Shown here one piece after another: positions 17,701 to 27,900 of a stretch of DNA of 64,000 nucleotides; the stretch's first letter is position 1, and each line of letters opens with the position of its first letter. A model generated the notes under the pieces. That model worked only from the letters and a program-made list of their open reading frames with translations. It searched no databases and had not been told where the DNA came from. The position numbers and the translations under genes were made by a program. The DNA is from Effrenium voratum (Eukaryota; Sar; Dinophyceae; Suessiales; Symbiodiniaceae): positions 23,501 through 87,500 of the forward strand of contig CAUJNA010001233.1 of NCBI GenBank assembly GCA_963377175.1. Direction: 5' to 3'.

Positions 17701-20700
17701 AATCGCCGGCAAGAATGGAGCGAACATCCACAAGGCAGACAATGTGCCCTGATGCTCACAGGAAATTGGATTTTGCAGGTGCTGACGAAGACCGGGCCTG
17801 CCAACAAGAAGCGGCGGGTGGAAGGTGAAGCCGAGGCAAAGGATTGTTTTTGGGCGTGGCATGGGCACACGATGCGCGCTTCGTCAGGCGGATGACTCAA
17901 GGCACGATGGGGAACCGCTGTGCAGTTGTGCAAGGATGTGTTGTTTTGTACTGGCGTTTGTGTGTGTGTGTGTCCTGGAGGAAGAGAACAGAAGCCTTGG
18001 AAGAGAACAGCGAGGAAGCCAAGAAGCTCCGCGAGAGGCTGCTTGACAAAGCGCTTATCGTGCTTGAGGCATTCGCATTTAAATCATTTGGATTTGCCAG
18101 GCTGAAGGGTGAGATCACCGTGGTCTCCTTGCTCTTTCCCTTTGGCAAGTTCTTCGCAGACGTGCCGCGGCTCTTTCCATCCGAGTCCTATGAGTCGGAC
18201 CTGGAGATTGCCGAGGGCTGCTTCAGGCGGGCCGTGGCGGCCACGCATCGCGCTTCCCGGGCTTCCGGCCGTTCGATAGTTCGATGCCGCTCGTTTCCGG
18301 CGCTCGCGCTTCCGGCTAGATACTTCGAGAACATGTTTCGGGAGATCGAAGAGTGCCGCGCCTTCGAGCTGCTACGCAACAGTTCCTTGGCCACGAATGA
18401 CGAGAACCTTGCCATCAAAACTTTTATTTTGAATAGAGCCGAGCAATTCAATTGCACCATTGCGGTTTGTTGGATAGGCCAGAGAACTTGGAGGCTCGAA
18501 TGAATGGTTTGGTCCATCTGCATGAAAATGAGTGACATCCAGACAGGCATGCGGAAATACAGGGACGGGCTGAAAGAATGCCTCAGAATACCGACAGTTT
18601 GCACGGCAAAGGAAGCACTCGGTCAACGTTGGGTACCATTTACGGTTTTCGCCCTTCTAAATCTCCACTTCGAACCATCCTCACCCAAATTGCGCATCGT
18701 GAGATCTCGCAGTTTTTCCGAGTTTTGTTTGGCAATTTTGCAACTCCGGCCAGTTTCTCCGATTTGTTTGCGGCCAGTTTTACCAAGCTTTTCCGCCCGG
18801 TTTTGCCGAGTTTGTCTGCTTAACTTTTTAGGATTGTTTTCCCGACTCCGACCAATTTCGCCCAGTTGTCCCGTAATTGTTCCGAGAATTTCCGAGCAGT
18901 TGGTGTAGCTGCTCAGTACAACATGACATTGTGCCACTCAGTTCTTCAAAGTTTTCTCCCGTCCTCGCTGTTCCGAAGTTTGCGGGCTCTTTCCGAGCAT
19001 TCCCTCTCTCTCTCTCTCTCTCTCTCCCGCAGTGTGTGTTGATGTTGTTCCAGCATGAGTCAGTTTCATTCATCCACGGCAACTTCTCGGCAACTTCTCG
19101 CTCCGCGTTGGCAGTCTTTGCGCTCCTGGGATGGAGCCGAGCTTGTGAGCCTGGCCATGGCCAGGGCCGGGGCCAGCGGGGCCGGGGCCGGGGCCGGAGC
19201 CAGCGCCTTCGGACTCGGCGCACGGATTGGACAGACCGCGTTGGGGTTCTCCGGCAATCTCCGGGTTCCCCCGTTGCTCCACCGCGAAAAAGCGCCGCGC
19301 AGAGCCGGAGCGACACTTCTCGCATGGTCGAGTGATCTGAGTGGCCGCTCCCTCAACCCGTGAGCTTTCACCTTGGTCGAGCGGAAAGTGGCATACCCAA
19401 CAGTGTCCAGAACAAACCCATCAGGGGATCCCGGCAAGGCAATCTGCAAACCAGTCCGGCAAACAACGGAAAGCGCCTGCCACGGATGCGATGGCTTTCC
19501 CTTGTTTTCCCTTGCTTTCCCTTGCCTTCCTTCGCTTGACCTTGCTTTTTCCCTTGCGTTGCCTTGCTTTCCCTTGCTTCCCTTGCCTTGCTGTCCCTTG
19601 CCTTGTTTTCCCTTGTGTTCCCTTGCTGTCCCTTGCTTTCCTTTGCTTTGCCTTTCTGTGCCCGTGCTTTTGCTTGCTTTGCCTTGCTGTCTTGCTTTCC
19701 CTTGCTTTGCCTTGCTTTGCCCGTGCTTTTGCTTGCTTTGCCTTGCTGTCCCTTCCTTTCCCTTGTGTTCCTTTGCTTTGCGTTGCTTTGCCCATGCTTT
19801 TGCTTTCTTTGCCCTGCTATCCCTTGCTTTCACTTGTTTTCCCTTTCACTTGCTTTCCCTTGCTTTCCCTTGCCTTCCTTTACTTTGCCTTGCTTTGCCC
19901 GTGCTTTTGCTTGCTTTGCCTTGCTCTCCCTTGTTTTCCCTTGCTTTCCCTTGCTTTGCCCGTGCTTTCCTTTGCTTGTCTTTGCTTTCCCTTGCTTTCC
20001 CTTTCCCTTGCTGTCCCTTGTGTTCCTTTGCTTTGCCTTGCTTTGCCTGTGCTTTTGCTTGCTTTGCCTTGCTCTCCCTTGTTTTCCATTGCTTTTGCTT
20101 GCCTTCCCATGCTTCCCTTTGATTGTCCTTGCTTTCCCTTTCCCTTGCTTTCCCTTGCTGTCCCTTGCGGTCCTTTGCTTTCCTTTGCTTGTCCTTGCTT
20201 TCCTTTGCGTTGCCTTGCTTTCCATTGCTTTCCCTTTCCCTTGCTTTCCCCTGATTTCCCTTGCAGTCCCTTGCTTGCTGTCCCTTGCTTTCCTTTGCTT
20301 TGCCTTGCTTTGCCTGTGCTTTCGCTTGCTTTGCCTTGCTGTCCCTTGCTTTCCCTTGTGTTTCCCTTGCTTTCCCTTTTTTTTGTTGCTGTCCCTTGCT
20401 GTCCCTTGCTTTCCTTTGCTTTGACTTGTTTTGCCCGTGCTGTTGCTTGCTTTCCCTTGCTGTCCATTGCTGTCCCTTGCTTTGCCTTGCTTTCCCTTGC
20501 CTGGCTTGCTTTCCCCTACTTTCGCTTCCTTTGCCCTTGCTTTCCCTTGGTTTGCCTTGCTTTGCCTTGCTGTCCCTTGCTGTCCCTTGCCAGCTTGACC
20601 CAAGTCAGAGCAAACCAACAACTGCACAACCCTCCTGCACTGAATCACATACAAGCAACAACCCAAACCAGCGCCCGTACTTACACACCCCGTGTCGTCT

Positions 20701-23700
20701 CCCTGGGACCTGCAAACCAGCCTTGCGGTGGCAGAAAGTGCTCCAAAAAATACTCCAAAAAATGGGAGTATTTTTCCTGCGACATCCCCAGCATCGCCGA
20801 CCACCACAAAAACTTCCAAAACAAGCGACATCCCCTGCATCCCCGGCATCCCCTGCATCCCCGGCACCCCTTGTGCGCCCAAGTCCGGCGAGGCCGGAAG
20901 CAAAGTAAAATGATGTAAAACTGGCACGCTTTTTGGCCCGCGAGAGCCACAGACGAAAAGGTCAGACATGATAGGCAGCGTCGACGAAAAAGCGCGAAAA
21001 ACACAGGGAAAAACACCAAAAACCAGCCTTGCGGTGGCAGAAAGTGCTCCAAAAAATACTCCCATTTTTTGGGAGTATTTTCGGCTGACCAGACCTGCAA
21101 ATCACCCGGAACGAGGTTACCCCCCCCCCCCCCCACACCCCCCCCCCCCCCCCCACAACTTCGCACGCTAACTCCCAGCGCTTCAAGAAGCGCTTTCCGT
21201 CATCAGTCAAGCTGACCCAAGGCATGGCCGCTGTGTGTTCTCATCCAACTCTGCCTGTTGAAGTTTCCACGAACATTGCCGAATAAAGAAGTCAAGCGCA
21301 TGGCATAGTGGGACGAGTTTGCCAGAACCGCACAAGGCGCCTTGTGCACTTGGGCTTGGAGCCAGTCAAGGCAGATTGTTCAGCTTCCTGTTCATGGGCG
21401 CGGGCGCCTTTCCCCATAGCAGCTACTTTAGAACTCCAGCGCCGTGTCAGCAAGACTGTTCTCGAGGTTCGCCAACTCAACGTGTCAAGCCTCATGGTCA
21501 TGTCAGCAGCGTCGTGTTCCTGACGATACTGATGGGAATTCAGACGCGTGGCCAGACGCAGCTGCATCTGTGATTCCGGGAGGTCTCTCATGAGGGATGT
21601 TGCTGAAAGCAGCCTTGGCACCTCGCAGAGAAAGATGGTGAGATCGGCAGCATCTTCGGCGTCGATGCTGCAAGTTCACTACTGTTGCAATGGTTTCTTC
21701 TCGACGCCTACCTGGCGGGAAAACAGAAGGCACAGTACAAAAACGGCCAATTCCCATCGTTCGCCCGGCCGCCCACCGACGACCGCCCAGATGCCCCCGC
21801 CCTGTGCGCCGCGGGCCCTGTTTTCTCAGGATCATTGCTCCGGATCAACATGTTTATACAGCCATGTCAGGGCCGAGGGCTTCAAGACGTCAGCAGGACG
21901 CAGACCCACAAGGCCACTGGCACAAGCCTCCCAGACCGGTCCCGAGACCCGTCCCAGGACTGATCCCAGGACCAGTGCTGGGACCGATCCCGGGGCTGGA
22001 CCGGTCCTAGAAATCCACTTTTTATGGGGGGTGGGGCCGCGTAGCTGCCTGCTGGACCTTCCATGGAAATGCATTCCTTTGTCAGCCTCATTTGCGCCTC
22101 CCTTCTGACAGCATGGGATGCTTTTCCATTTCTTTTCCGGGTCGTTTGGGTTTTTCCCCCGAGCATATTCCGTTAGCTTTCTCGACCCCAGACCCACCTT
22201 GCTTGCCAAAAGTTTGGGCTTGTTCTTCATTTTCCATTGGCCACCGGGTTGTTCATTGCTTTTCACTTGGTTGTTCCATTGGTTCTGTTTCTTCGTACTT
22301 GGCCCAGGCCTCACTGATTTGGCCACGCGGGGCCCTGCGCGTATCTGGCACGCAGACACTCAGACCCGGACCTGTGCGCATGGGACCCGCTCCGACGCAT
22401 CTGTCACTGGCTATCTGACTGGCGCACGCTCTTCAACGTTCCGCGAAACCGAGCACTTAAGGCGCACTTAGATATTCTCTACCATCCAAAATCCGTTTGG
22501 AATCCAACAGCTCCAGGGAAGAGGCAGATGACAGATGCCGTCGGTTGTTTGGCATGTGTTGCTTTGTCTCCGGGAAATCGGTTGTATTGCCCGGGCTAAG
22601 GGATCCTTTCTGCACAGTGAACCGCAGCCCTCATGGGCACTCCCGTCCAAGCATGCACCCGGTTGCCATAGAATTCGTGCGTTTGTGTTGCATCTTCCTT
22701 CTGTTCGCCATGTTGGGCAAAGTGTTGAGAGAGTGACAAAGGCCGTGACCGCGGGGATTACCTCATCACTACACATTCTCGCATCATTGCCATGACCTGC
22801 ACGCATGCAGCGCTTACAAGATCAACCTTGATGAACTTGGCCTTTAAGTACGACTCTTGGCACGATTCCGCAAGCAGATAGTTTGTTTGGTTTTGTTTGG
22901 TTTTGTTTGCTTTGCGTTTTTTCAAGTGTTCCCCATTGCCGTGACACTCCCCTTCTGAGAGCTCAGGACAACCTGCTGATGGAGGAATCTGCACAGATCC
23001 TGGAGGTTGAGACTTTCATTCCCATGTTGCTGCAGAATGCCGAGAATGGTTTCAGCAGGCAGGTTTCCATTCACATCGAAACAGTGAATGGAGCTGCAGC
23101 CAAGGCAGAGAATCCAACCTTGCAAACAAATCCGAGCAAACCAATGGTGTCGCCTTTTCGGCAAAGGGAAGACGTGTTTGCGCACGTGATTTCCATCATC
23201 ACGGCATCATCGTGGCGCGTCGATTTGTTCCCGCACTCGCACCAGGCTGAAGAGAGTCATGCTGATAGGAGACCATCATCAGCTGCCCCCTGTGGTGAAG
23301 AACAGGGCATTCCAGCTGCCTGGCAAGGTGTTCTTAGATTCTTTGGTGTCCGGCGAAATCCGGCGAATGATGGCGAATGTGTGTCATGTCTGTCATGTCA
23401 TTGAAATGGCGAGCTCAGGAAGTATGGACATCTGGACCAGTCCTTGTACGCTCGCTTTGTGCGATTGAAGACGCCAACGGTAGACCTCAATTTGCAGGGC
23501 CGAGCAAGGCAGATATTGATTAAGTTTTCGAGTTGCTTTGAGATGCTTTTCGGGGGCGGCTCCAAGCCCTTTGCAAGCAGTCTCGCAGATGGGCAATGAT
23601 ACCTGTGATGCCTGTGATGCCTGTGATGCCTGTGATGCCTGTGATGCCTGTGATGCCTGTGATGCCTGTGATGCCTGTGATGCCTGTGATGCCTGTGATG

Positions 23701-24958
23701 CCTGTGATACGTGTAGCTGCCAAGCTTCCTTCCAGAGTTTCAGCCCGTGTGCTTGAAGTGCAGGCCGAGCATAGCCGATCTCTACAGCTGGCGGTACCGC
23801 GATCTGGGCAACTTGCCCAATGTGCTTACAGATGACCGGCACCTTGGCATCGAGACTTGACCGGTTCGGTTTTGTTTTCCATCTCCTGTTCCAGGTACAG
23901 ATATGCAAATCCGGGCTTGACATATCCGCAGCTTGGCATGGGGCGCTTTGAGCTGCCTGCGATGCCTGTTGCCTTTTGCGGCAGTTGCGTATGCTGAATG
24001 CTTGTTGCCTCGCAAGCAAGGTATCAGTTTGTGAATGTGGCTGACTTTGAGGGGAGAGGTGAGTCACAGCCTACCCCATACTTCTACCAGAATTTGGGAG
24101 AGGCGGAGTATTGCGTGGCTCTCTTCATGTATATGCCGCTGGGATTTGCCAATTTGCCTTAGCTTACCTCGGGTTCCTGCCATGTCGATACGGTGCTCGA
24201 GGCGCTTGATGGGAATTGCCGCAGAGAAGATCTCAGTCCTCTCCACCTACAACGGTCAGAAGGTCTCTAGTCATTTCTCGTCATTTCTCGCCACTCTAGT
24301 CATTGACATGTCAAGCCTCGAGGCGTTGATCCGGGACGTCGTGCGGACCAGGTGTGCCTGGAATCCTCTCTTCGGTGAACCAGACACTTGACAGCGTGTA
24401 ATGTGAAACAAATGTGGATGTTGCCAGCCTCTTTGGCACGGAGGCTTCAGTGCAACGCTCGCTAGGCAAAGATTACCACGGTGGACAAGTATCAAGGTCA
24501 GCAGAACGACTTCATCATAGCTGCCCGTCGAGACTTTTTCACAGTCCGAATTCTAAATCTGGGGCCAACGTGGTGTGAACCTCAGGTCTCCCTGGTCCGC
24601 ACGCAGCATGTCGGGCATCTCCGGGATGTCAGACGTTTGGTCGTCACCATGAGTCGAGCGCGCTTTGGGCTCTACGTCTTCGGCAGGCACAAGAAGCCAA
24701 GCGTCATGCAAATCTTGTGAAAGTCTTTTTGGTTTTCTATTGGAAAGCGTTCAGAAGTTCAGGTTCTCCCTGTTCGAGAACTGCTTTGAGCTGACACCGG
24801 TCTTTAGCCGCTTCGCAAAGCTTCCTCGCGACCTTTGTCTAGAGTTGCCTGCCTGGAACAGGGACGGTCTCGGTGTGCCGGTGCTTGGGCATGCTACCCA
24901 CCCAGGCTTCAGGAGCAACCGGGCTCCAGGCGATTGCTTGAAGCCGATGCTCGGCTAA
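11113..24958 (+). CDS. AQR: Aquarius (intron-binding helicase, IBP160), C-terminal two-thirds, about 41 exons
   Basis: Aquarius is an SF1 helicase of the spliceosome that binds the intron upstream of the branch site. Translated exons, read in order, follow the whole of the animal protein from about residue 300 to near its end: [54 protein letters not shown], the Walker [39 protein letters not shown] and DKYQGQQND. Splice junctions were set by requiring continuous frame: most introns are GC-AG, several GA-AG, and the rest GT-AG. N-terminal exons are missing (left of the window or unrecognised). The last exon runs open to a TAA at 24956-24958; the real C-terminus may differ. No frameshift or stop breaks the resolved exons, so the gene looks functional. 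Confidence 0.95.
12298..13140 (+). repeat. degenerate telomere-like CCCTAAA(CCAA) block inside Aquarius intron 1
   Basis: About 840 bp in which CCCTAAAC, CCCTAAGCC and CCAACCCTAAAC units recur many times in one orientation with irregular spacing and point changes. The core is the C-strand of TTTAGGG, the plant/dinoflagellate telomere repeat. It is not a clean array: an 11-bp CCCTAAACCAA unit is the commonest form. Confidence 0.7.
14760..16829 (+). CDS. AQR: Aquarius exons 10-21: middle domain with micro-exons
   Basis: Exons: 14760-14850, 14952 to about 15020, about 15136-15212, 15268-15341, 15403-15425, 15479-15506, 15611 to 15708 or 15717, 15828-15901, 15963-16029, 16295-16388, 16496-16527, 16606-16829. 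The translated joins include [23 protein letters not shown] + [33 protein letters not shown] and [10 protein letters not shown] + ESFPDAED. Exons of 23, 28 and 32 nt keep frame and homology only if GC or GA donors are accepted. The junction between 15020 and 15136 is unresolved; another small exon may lie there. Residues coded at 16681-16745 have no animal counterpart and could be an unspliced intron or a lineage-specific insert. Confidence 0.85.
16910..18381 (+). CDS. AQR: Aquarius exons: helicase domain 1A with Walker A and following insertion
   Basis: Exons: 16910-17033 ([12 protein letters not shown], then GPPGTGKT, the ATP-binding P-loop), 17084 to about 17227, 17317-17375, 17444-17510, 17615 to about 17736, 17779 to about 17840, about 17981-18052, 18101-18226, 18320-18381. 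Later pieces give [13 protein letters not shown] (motif Ia), [48 protein letters not shown] and [10 protein letters not shown]. Donors are mostly GC: 17034, 17376, 17511, 18053, 18227. The donor near 17228-17231 can only be GA in frame. The exon coding [19 protein letters not shown] is a charged helix whose left boundary is uncertain. Confidence 0.9.
19494..20592 (+). repeat. CCTTG-based minisatellite (1.1 kb)
   Basis: Variants of CCCTTGCTTTC, CCTTGCTTTG, CCCTTGCTGTC and CCCGTGCTTTTG alternate without order. Units of about 10-11 bp contain almost no stop codons in any + frame, giving spurious Leu/Phe/Cys/Pro-rich ORFs here and Lys/Gln/Ser/Gly-rich ORFs on the other strand. Lies wholly within the large Aquarius intron. 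Confidence 0.9.
20716..21081 (+). repeat. direct repeat pair with a fold-back AT core
   Basis: ACCAGCCTTGCGGTGGCAGA and the following bases occur at 20716-20775 and again at 21022-21081. Each copy ends in a palindromic TACTCC/GGGAGTA core flanked by A and T runs. About 250 bp separate them. Probably two copies of a small non-autonomous element. Confidence 0.7.
21120..21155. repeat. two poly-C runs
   Basis: Runs of about 15-17 C separated by ACA. Such runs are also where assemblies go wrong, so exact lengths are unreliable. Confidence 0.8.
22742..23508 (+). CDS. AQR: Aquarius exons: helicase motif II/III region
   Basis: Exons: 22742-22851, 22967-23058, 23246-23314, 23419-23508. They encode [14 protein letters not shown], then [16 protein letters not shown] (the DExx-box equivalent, with E in place of D as DNLLMEE), [15 protein letters not shown] (motif III) and [11 protein letters not shown] with [12 protein letters not shown] (motif IIIa/IV). 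Donors: GA at 22852, GC at 23059, 23315 and 23509; acceptors are all followed by G. All four exon lengths agree with continuous frame. Confidence 0.93.
23599..23711 (+). repeat. 9-bp tandem repeat (GATGCCTGT), about 12 copies
   Basis: Perfect or near-perfect 9-mers within the Aquarius intron 23509-23763, making up nearly half of it. Since the unit is a multiple of three it is open in several frames on both strands, which explains the short repetitive ORFs there. Confidence 0.95.
23764..24958 (+). CDS. AQR: Aquarius exons: helicase domain 2 and C-terminus
   Basis: Exons: 23764-23823, 23895-23927 (33 nt), 24021-24134, 24202-24262, 24323-24382, 24466-24519, 24586-24686, 24763-24958. They encode [82 protein letters not shown] (motif V), [32 protein letters not shown] (motif VI, arginine finger) and [10 protein letters not shown]. 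Donors: GC at 23824, 23928, 24135, 24520 and 24687; GT at 24263; GA at 24383. The last 35 residues lack homology, so the final exon may end earlier with further exons downstream. Confidence 0.93.
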
Positions 24959-27900
24959 GTTCTGCATGCGAAGCTGTGCGCTGCGACGCATGTGCGAGCG
25001 TATCACTCAAGCTTCAGGAGTCAACCCCAACGGCAGTGTCAGATTTGCAACAGATGTCGCGCTCCTTAGGTTTACAGCACCGAACTGTCTCTTGACAGTC
25101 TGGACATGTTGCAGCTCAGGTGGTCTTTGCTGCAGGAGAAGATGAAGTTGCAGTTCCAGGAGACGTGCAAGCTGAATGGAAAGCGTGAGATTCGGAGAGT
25201 TGCAAATGCAGGACCTTTCGGCCCAGGCCCGTTCGGGGCGCGCTGTCAGCAGCTCGACATGTCTCGGCCCAGGCCTTCTGAGACGATACGTTCGTGAGGA
25301 TACGAACGAGTCGGAGCGTGAGGGGAGATAGAAAATGCTCCGATGTGTCAGAGCGGTCAGAGTGTCCGATACGTCTCACCCCTTAGCGCCTTAGCCATCC
25401 TTAGCCCCGCCCCTTAGCTCCTTGGGTCCCATCCATTCGAGCCCAGGGCTCAGTCCCATCGGGACACGCTAGGCCCCTATCAGAATGTCAGGGAGCTCAC
25501 CGTTTGACCGCGGCACCTGCGTACGTGAACTTCTGAATCGCCCCATCCATTTCGTTCGGTTTACAAAGCGCAACAACCTGCTCATATCATAATATCTCGT
25601 TCGCTTCGGGGGCACAGTCAGTCATAGTGTGCTCAGCCATCCGACAACCACACATGCCGCGATCACACAACTCTGGATATCATGCCTTCCTGCCTCTTCG
25701 TTTGCAGATCTTGTCCACGATGAAGGGTGTCTTGTTTTCGTTCGACGCAAATCCGGCGATGCTGTTGGGACGGCGCCAGGATCCTCTGCTTGTCCTGCTA
25801 AACTACGTTGCACACAGAAGACAAGACGCAAGTGAGCCGACAATGTTGACACGAATGGACCATTCAAGACATTTCAAGACATTGAGCCAGCGTGCACTTC
25901 AAAAGTTCCGCACAGGGGCTGAGAGCATAGCCATCGCAAGCCTCAGGGCTCAGGTCCACCAGGTGGCTCACAGGCTGTGCCGTTGCGTTGCTCTACAGAC
26001 AAACTCGGAGGGTAACAGCTGCTCTGTCCGTGAGGGGTCAAGAGCGCTTACCTCGTTGTCCTCATCTGAGATCTTTTTCGACGGTGTGTTTTCGCTATTA
26101 TCCCACTTAGTGCACTGGTGGCAGCACCATTGACGCAGCCAAGACAGGGTTATGTCTAGGTGTGTATGCCTTGAAATGCAAAGCAAGTCGCACAGGTGGT
26201 GTTTCTTCTACTGGCTCGAATAGTGAAATCTTTGCAGTACAAACTGAAGCAAGATGCAGCTCTCACCTGCTGACTCGCTAAGTATGTTGACAGCATTGAC
26301 AGCTGTTCCTTCACCGTCAATGGTTTATATTTGACCGAACTTGCAAACAACTGATTTGTGGGCAGAGCAAACATAATGAGCAAGAGACTCGAATCACTTG
26401 AGCAACAATTCGCTCTTTCGCTCATGGAGCATGTTCTTCTTCCTGCTTGTGCAGGCCGTGCAAGCCCAGGCAAGCTGCATTGAACTCTTGGAAGCGTTTT
26501 TCACATTCATGTGGCTCAAGTGAGCCACACCAAGGCCTCCATCCACGGGCAGCTTGCAGAATGGGCTGCAGCTTGGCAGGCTCACTGTCACAAGACTCAC
26601 AAGACTTGTCACACTTTGGGAGCCGCAGATACACGAATTGCCCATGCCCACTTGCTTGAAACAGTTCCTGAGATCCATTCATTCAATGTGCGCCCTCTCC
26701 GCAATTTGCGCACTCGCACAGAACTCCCCGAGGCAATGAAGGCCGTGACCTTGAGTAGAAGGAACAAGGCATCCCACGTACCTCACAAGCCACGAACGCA
26801 ATAAGTTTGCAAATATGCCGCAAAGTCGAGCCAAGTCGGCCAAAGCTGAAACCAACACCTTACAAAGCGTCGCACCAATACTACCAATATAAGGGGAAGC
26901 CCGAAGGAGGTACAGGCACGGGCACCCTAAATCTGACTCATTACAAATGAAGTACAAAGCCTCTTCATGCGAGCGTTTTTGGGAACTTCGCCAAGACGTA
27001 GACCTATGTTGTCGGGTGTGTCTGGGCGAAATGCATGGATGTGAATAGGCTTGGACTCAGCTGTCAAGCAGTTTGTGCCAGGACGTCTCCAGACGTGAGG
27101 CTGTGCTTGATTCCATTCGCCATGATGTGCAGAACATGAGCTTCGGGCTGGCAAGCCCGACTCTTTGATTCCGCACCAAATCTACAGGCTGTAATGCATG
27201 CCAGCGAGGCACATATGCCAGCTGGGCTGCCGACTTGTCCAACTCAGCAGGCAACTACGCTGTGGCCGCTACAATTTTGGAGCCAATGCCTTGTGGATTG
27301 CCTTTGTTTGGAGGTTTCGGCATGCGGCCCAAGGTCAGTGGCAATGCTTCCAGAGTGCTTGGTCGATCTGAAAATCATGGATGAGCTTCAGATCCGCTGC
27401 CCTCAGAAGATGTTCAAAATTGCACCTCGGTGTGGACCTTGTGCTGACGCCTTCTCGGTTTGTTTGGTCTGTCAACTTTGAGATCAACCTGCAGCCTTTG
27501 GAGAAAGCTGACAAAGGGTCAAAGTTATTGGCGCGTCGCCTTCAATGGTCCATTTGTTTAGAAAGCTACAAATAGTGAACATGTGAGCGGGATGTGCAAG
27601 CGTGAGCCTGTTTGTGGAGCTAAGCCATCCCCAAGACACGGCTTGGGTTCACACCGGAATGATGCAACGCCGGACTCGATCTTACGGAGAAGCGAATGAG
27701 GTGTTGCATGTTTGACGGTATGGATTCGGCGGATTGATGCCATTAGGGCGCACGCCTCTGTGTCGTCCTCTCTGACACTGGCTGCGCCTGTTCTGCTTAG
27801 CGTAGTCACGGCGTAGTCACCCTGTACCGGTTTGGTATTGGTCAGATCCTGTCTGAAGCCGACTGTTGCTGAACCTTGTTCAGCAGATGGATTGGGCTGA

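Larger units (their letters stand above)
18382..22741 (+). other. 4.36-kb Aquarius intron (GT-AG) full of simple repeats
   Basis: Exon ending FELLRN + A at 18381 and exon starting GC + RDRGDYLI at 22742 join in frame into a continuous Aquarius helicase sequence, so everything between is one intron. It holds a (TC)n run at 19003-19027, a 1.1-kb CCTTG-type minisatellite, a 10-bp CATCCCCGG array (20828-20872), a 55-bp direct repeat pair, and poly-C runs (21120-21155). No gene inside is convincing, although long ORFs cross it. Confidence 0.85.

Noticed and set aside
18504..18908. Phe/Leu-rich ORF at the start of the large intron
   Set aside because: Lies inside the intron and reads a TTTTCCG-type low-complexity stretch.
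19341..21065. 525-codon + ORF and 411-codon minus ORF
   Set aside because: Low-complexity translation of the CCTTG minisatellite inside an Aquarius intron whose flanking exons join in frame.
23598..23711. 9-bp repeats considered as a CRISPR array
   Set aside because: No unique spacers, unit far too short, inside an intron of a eukaryotic gene.
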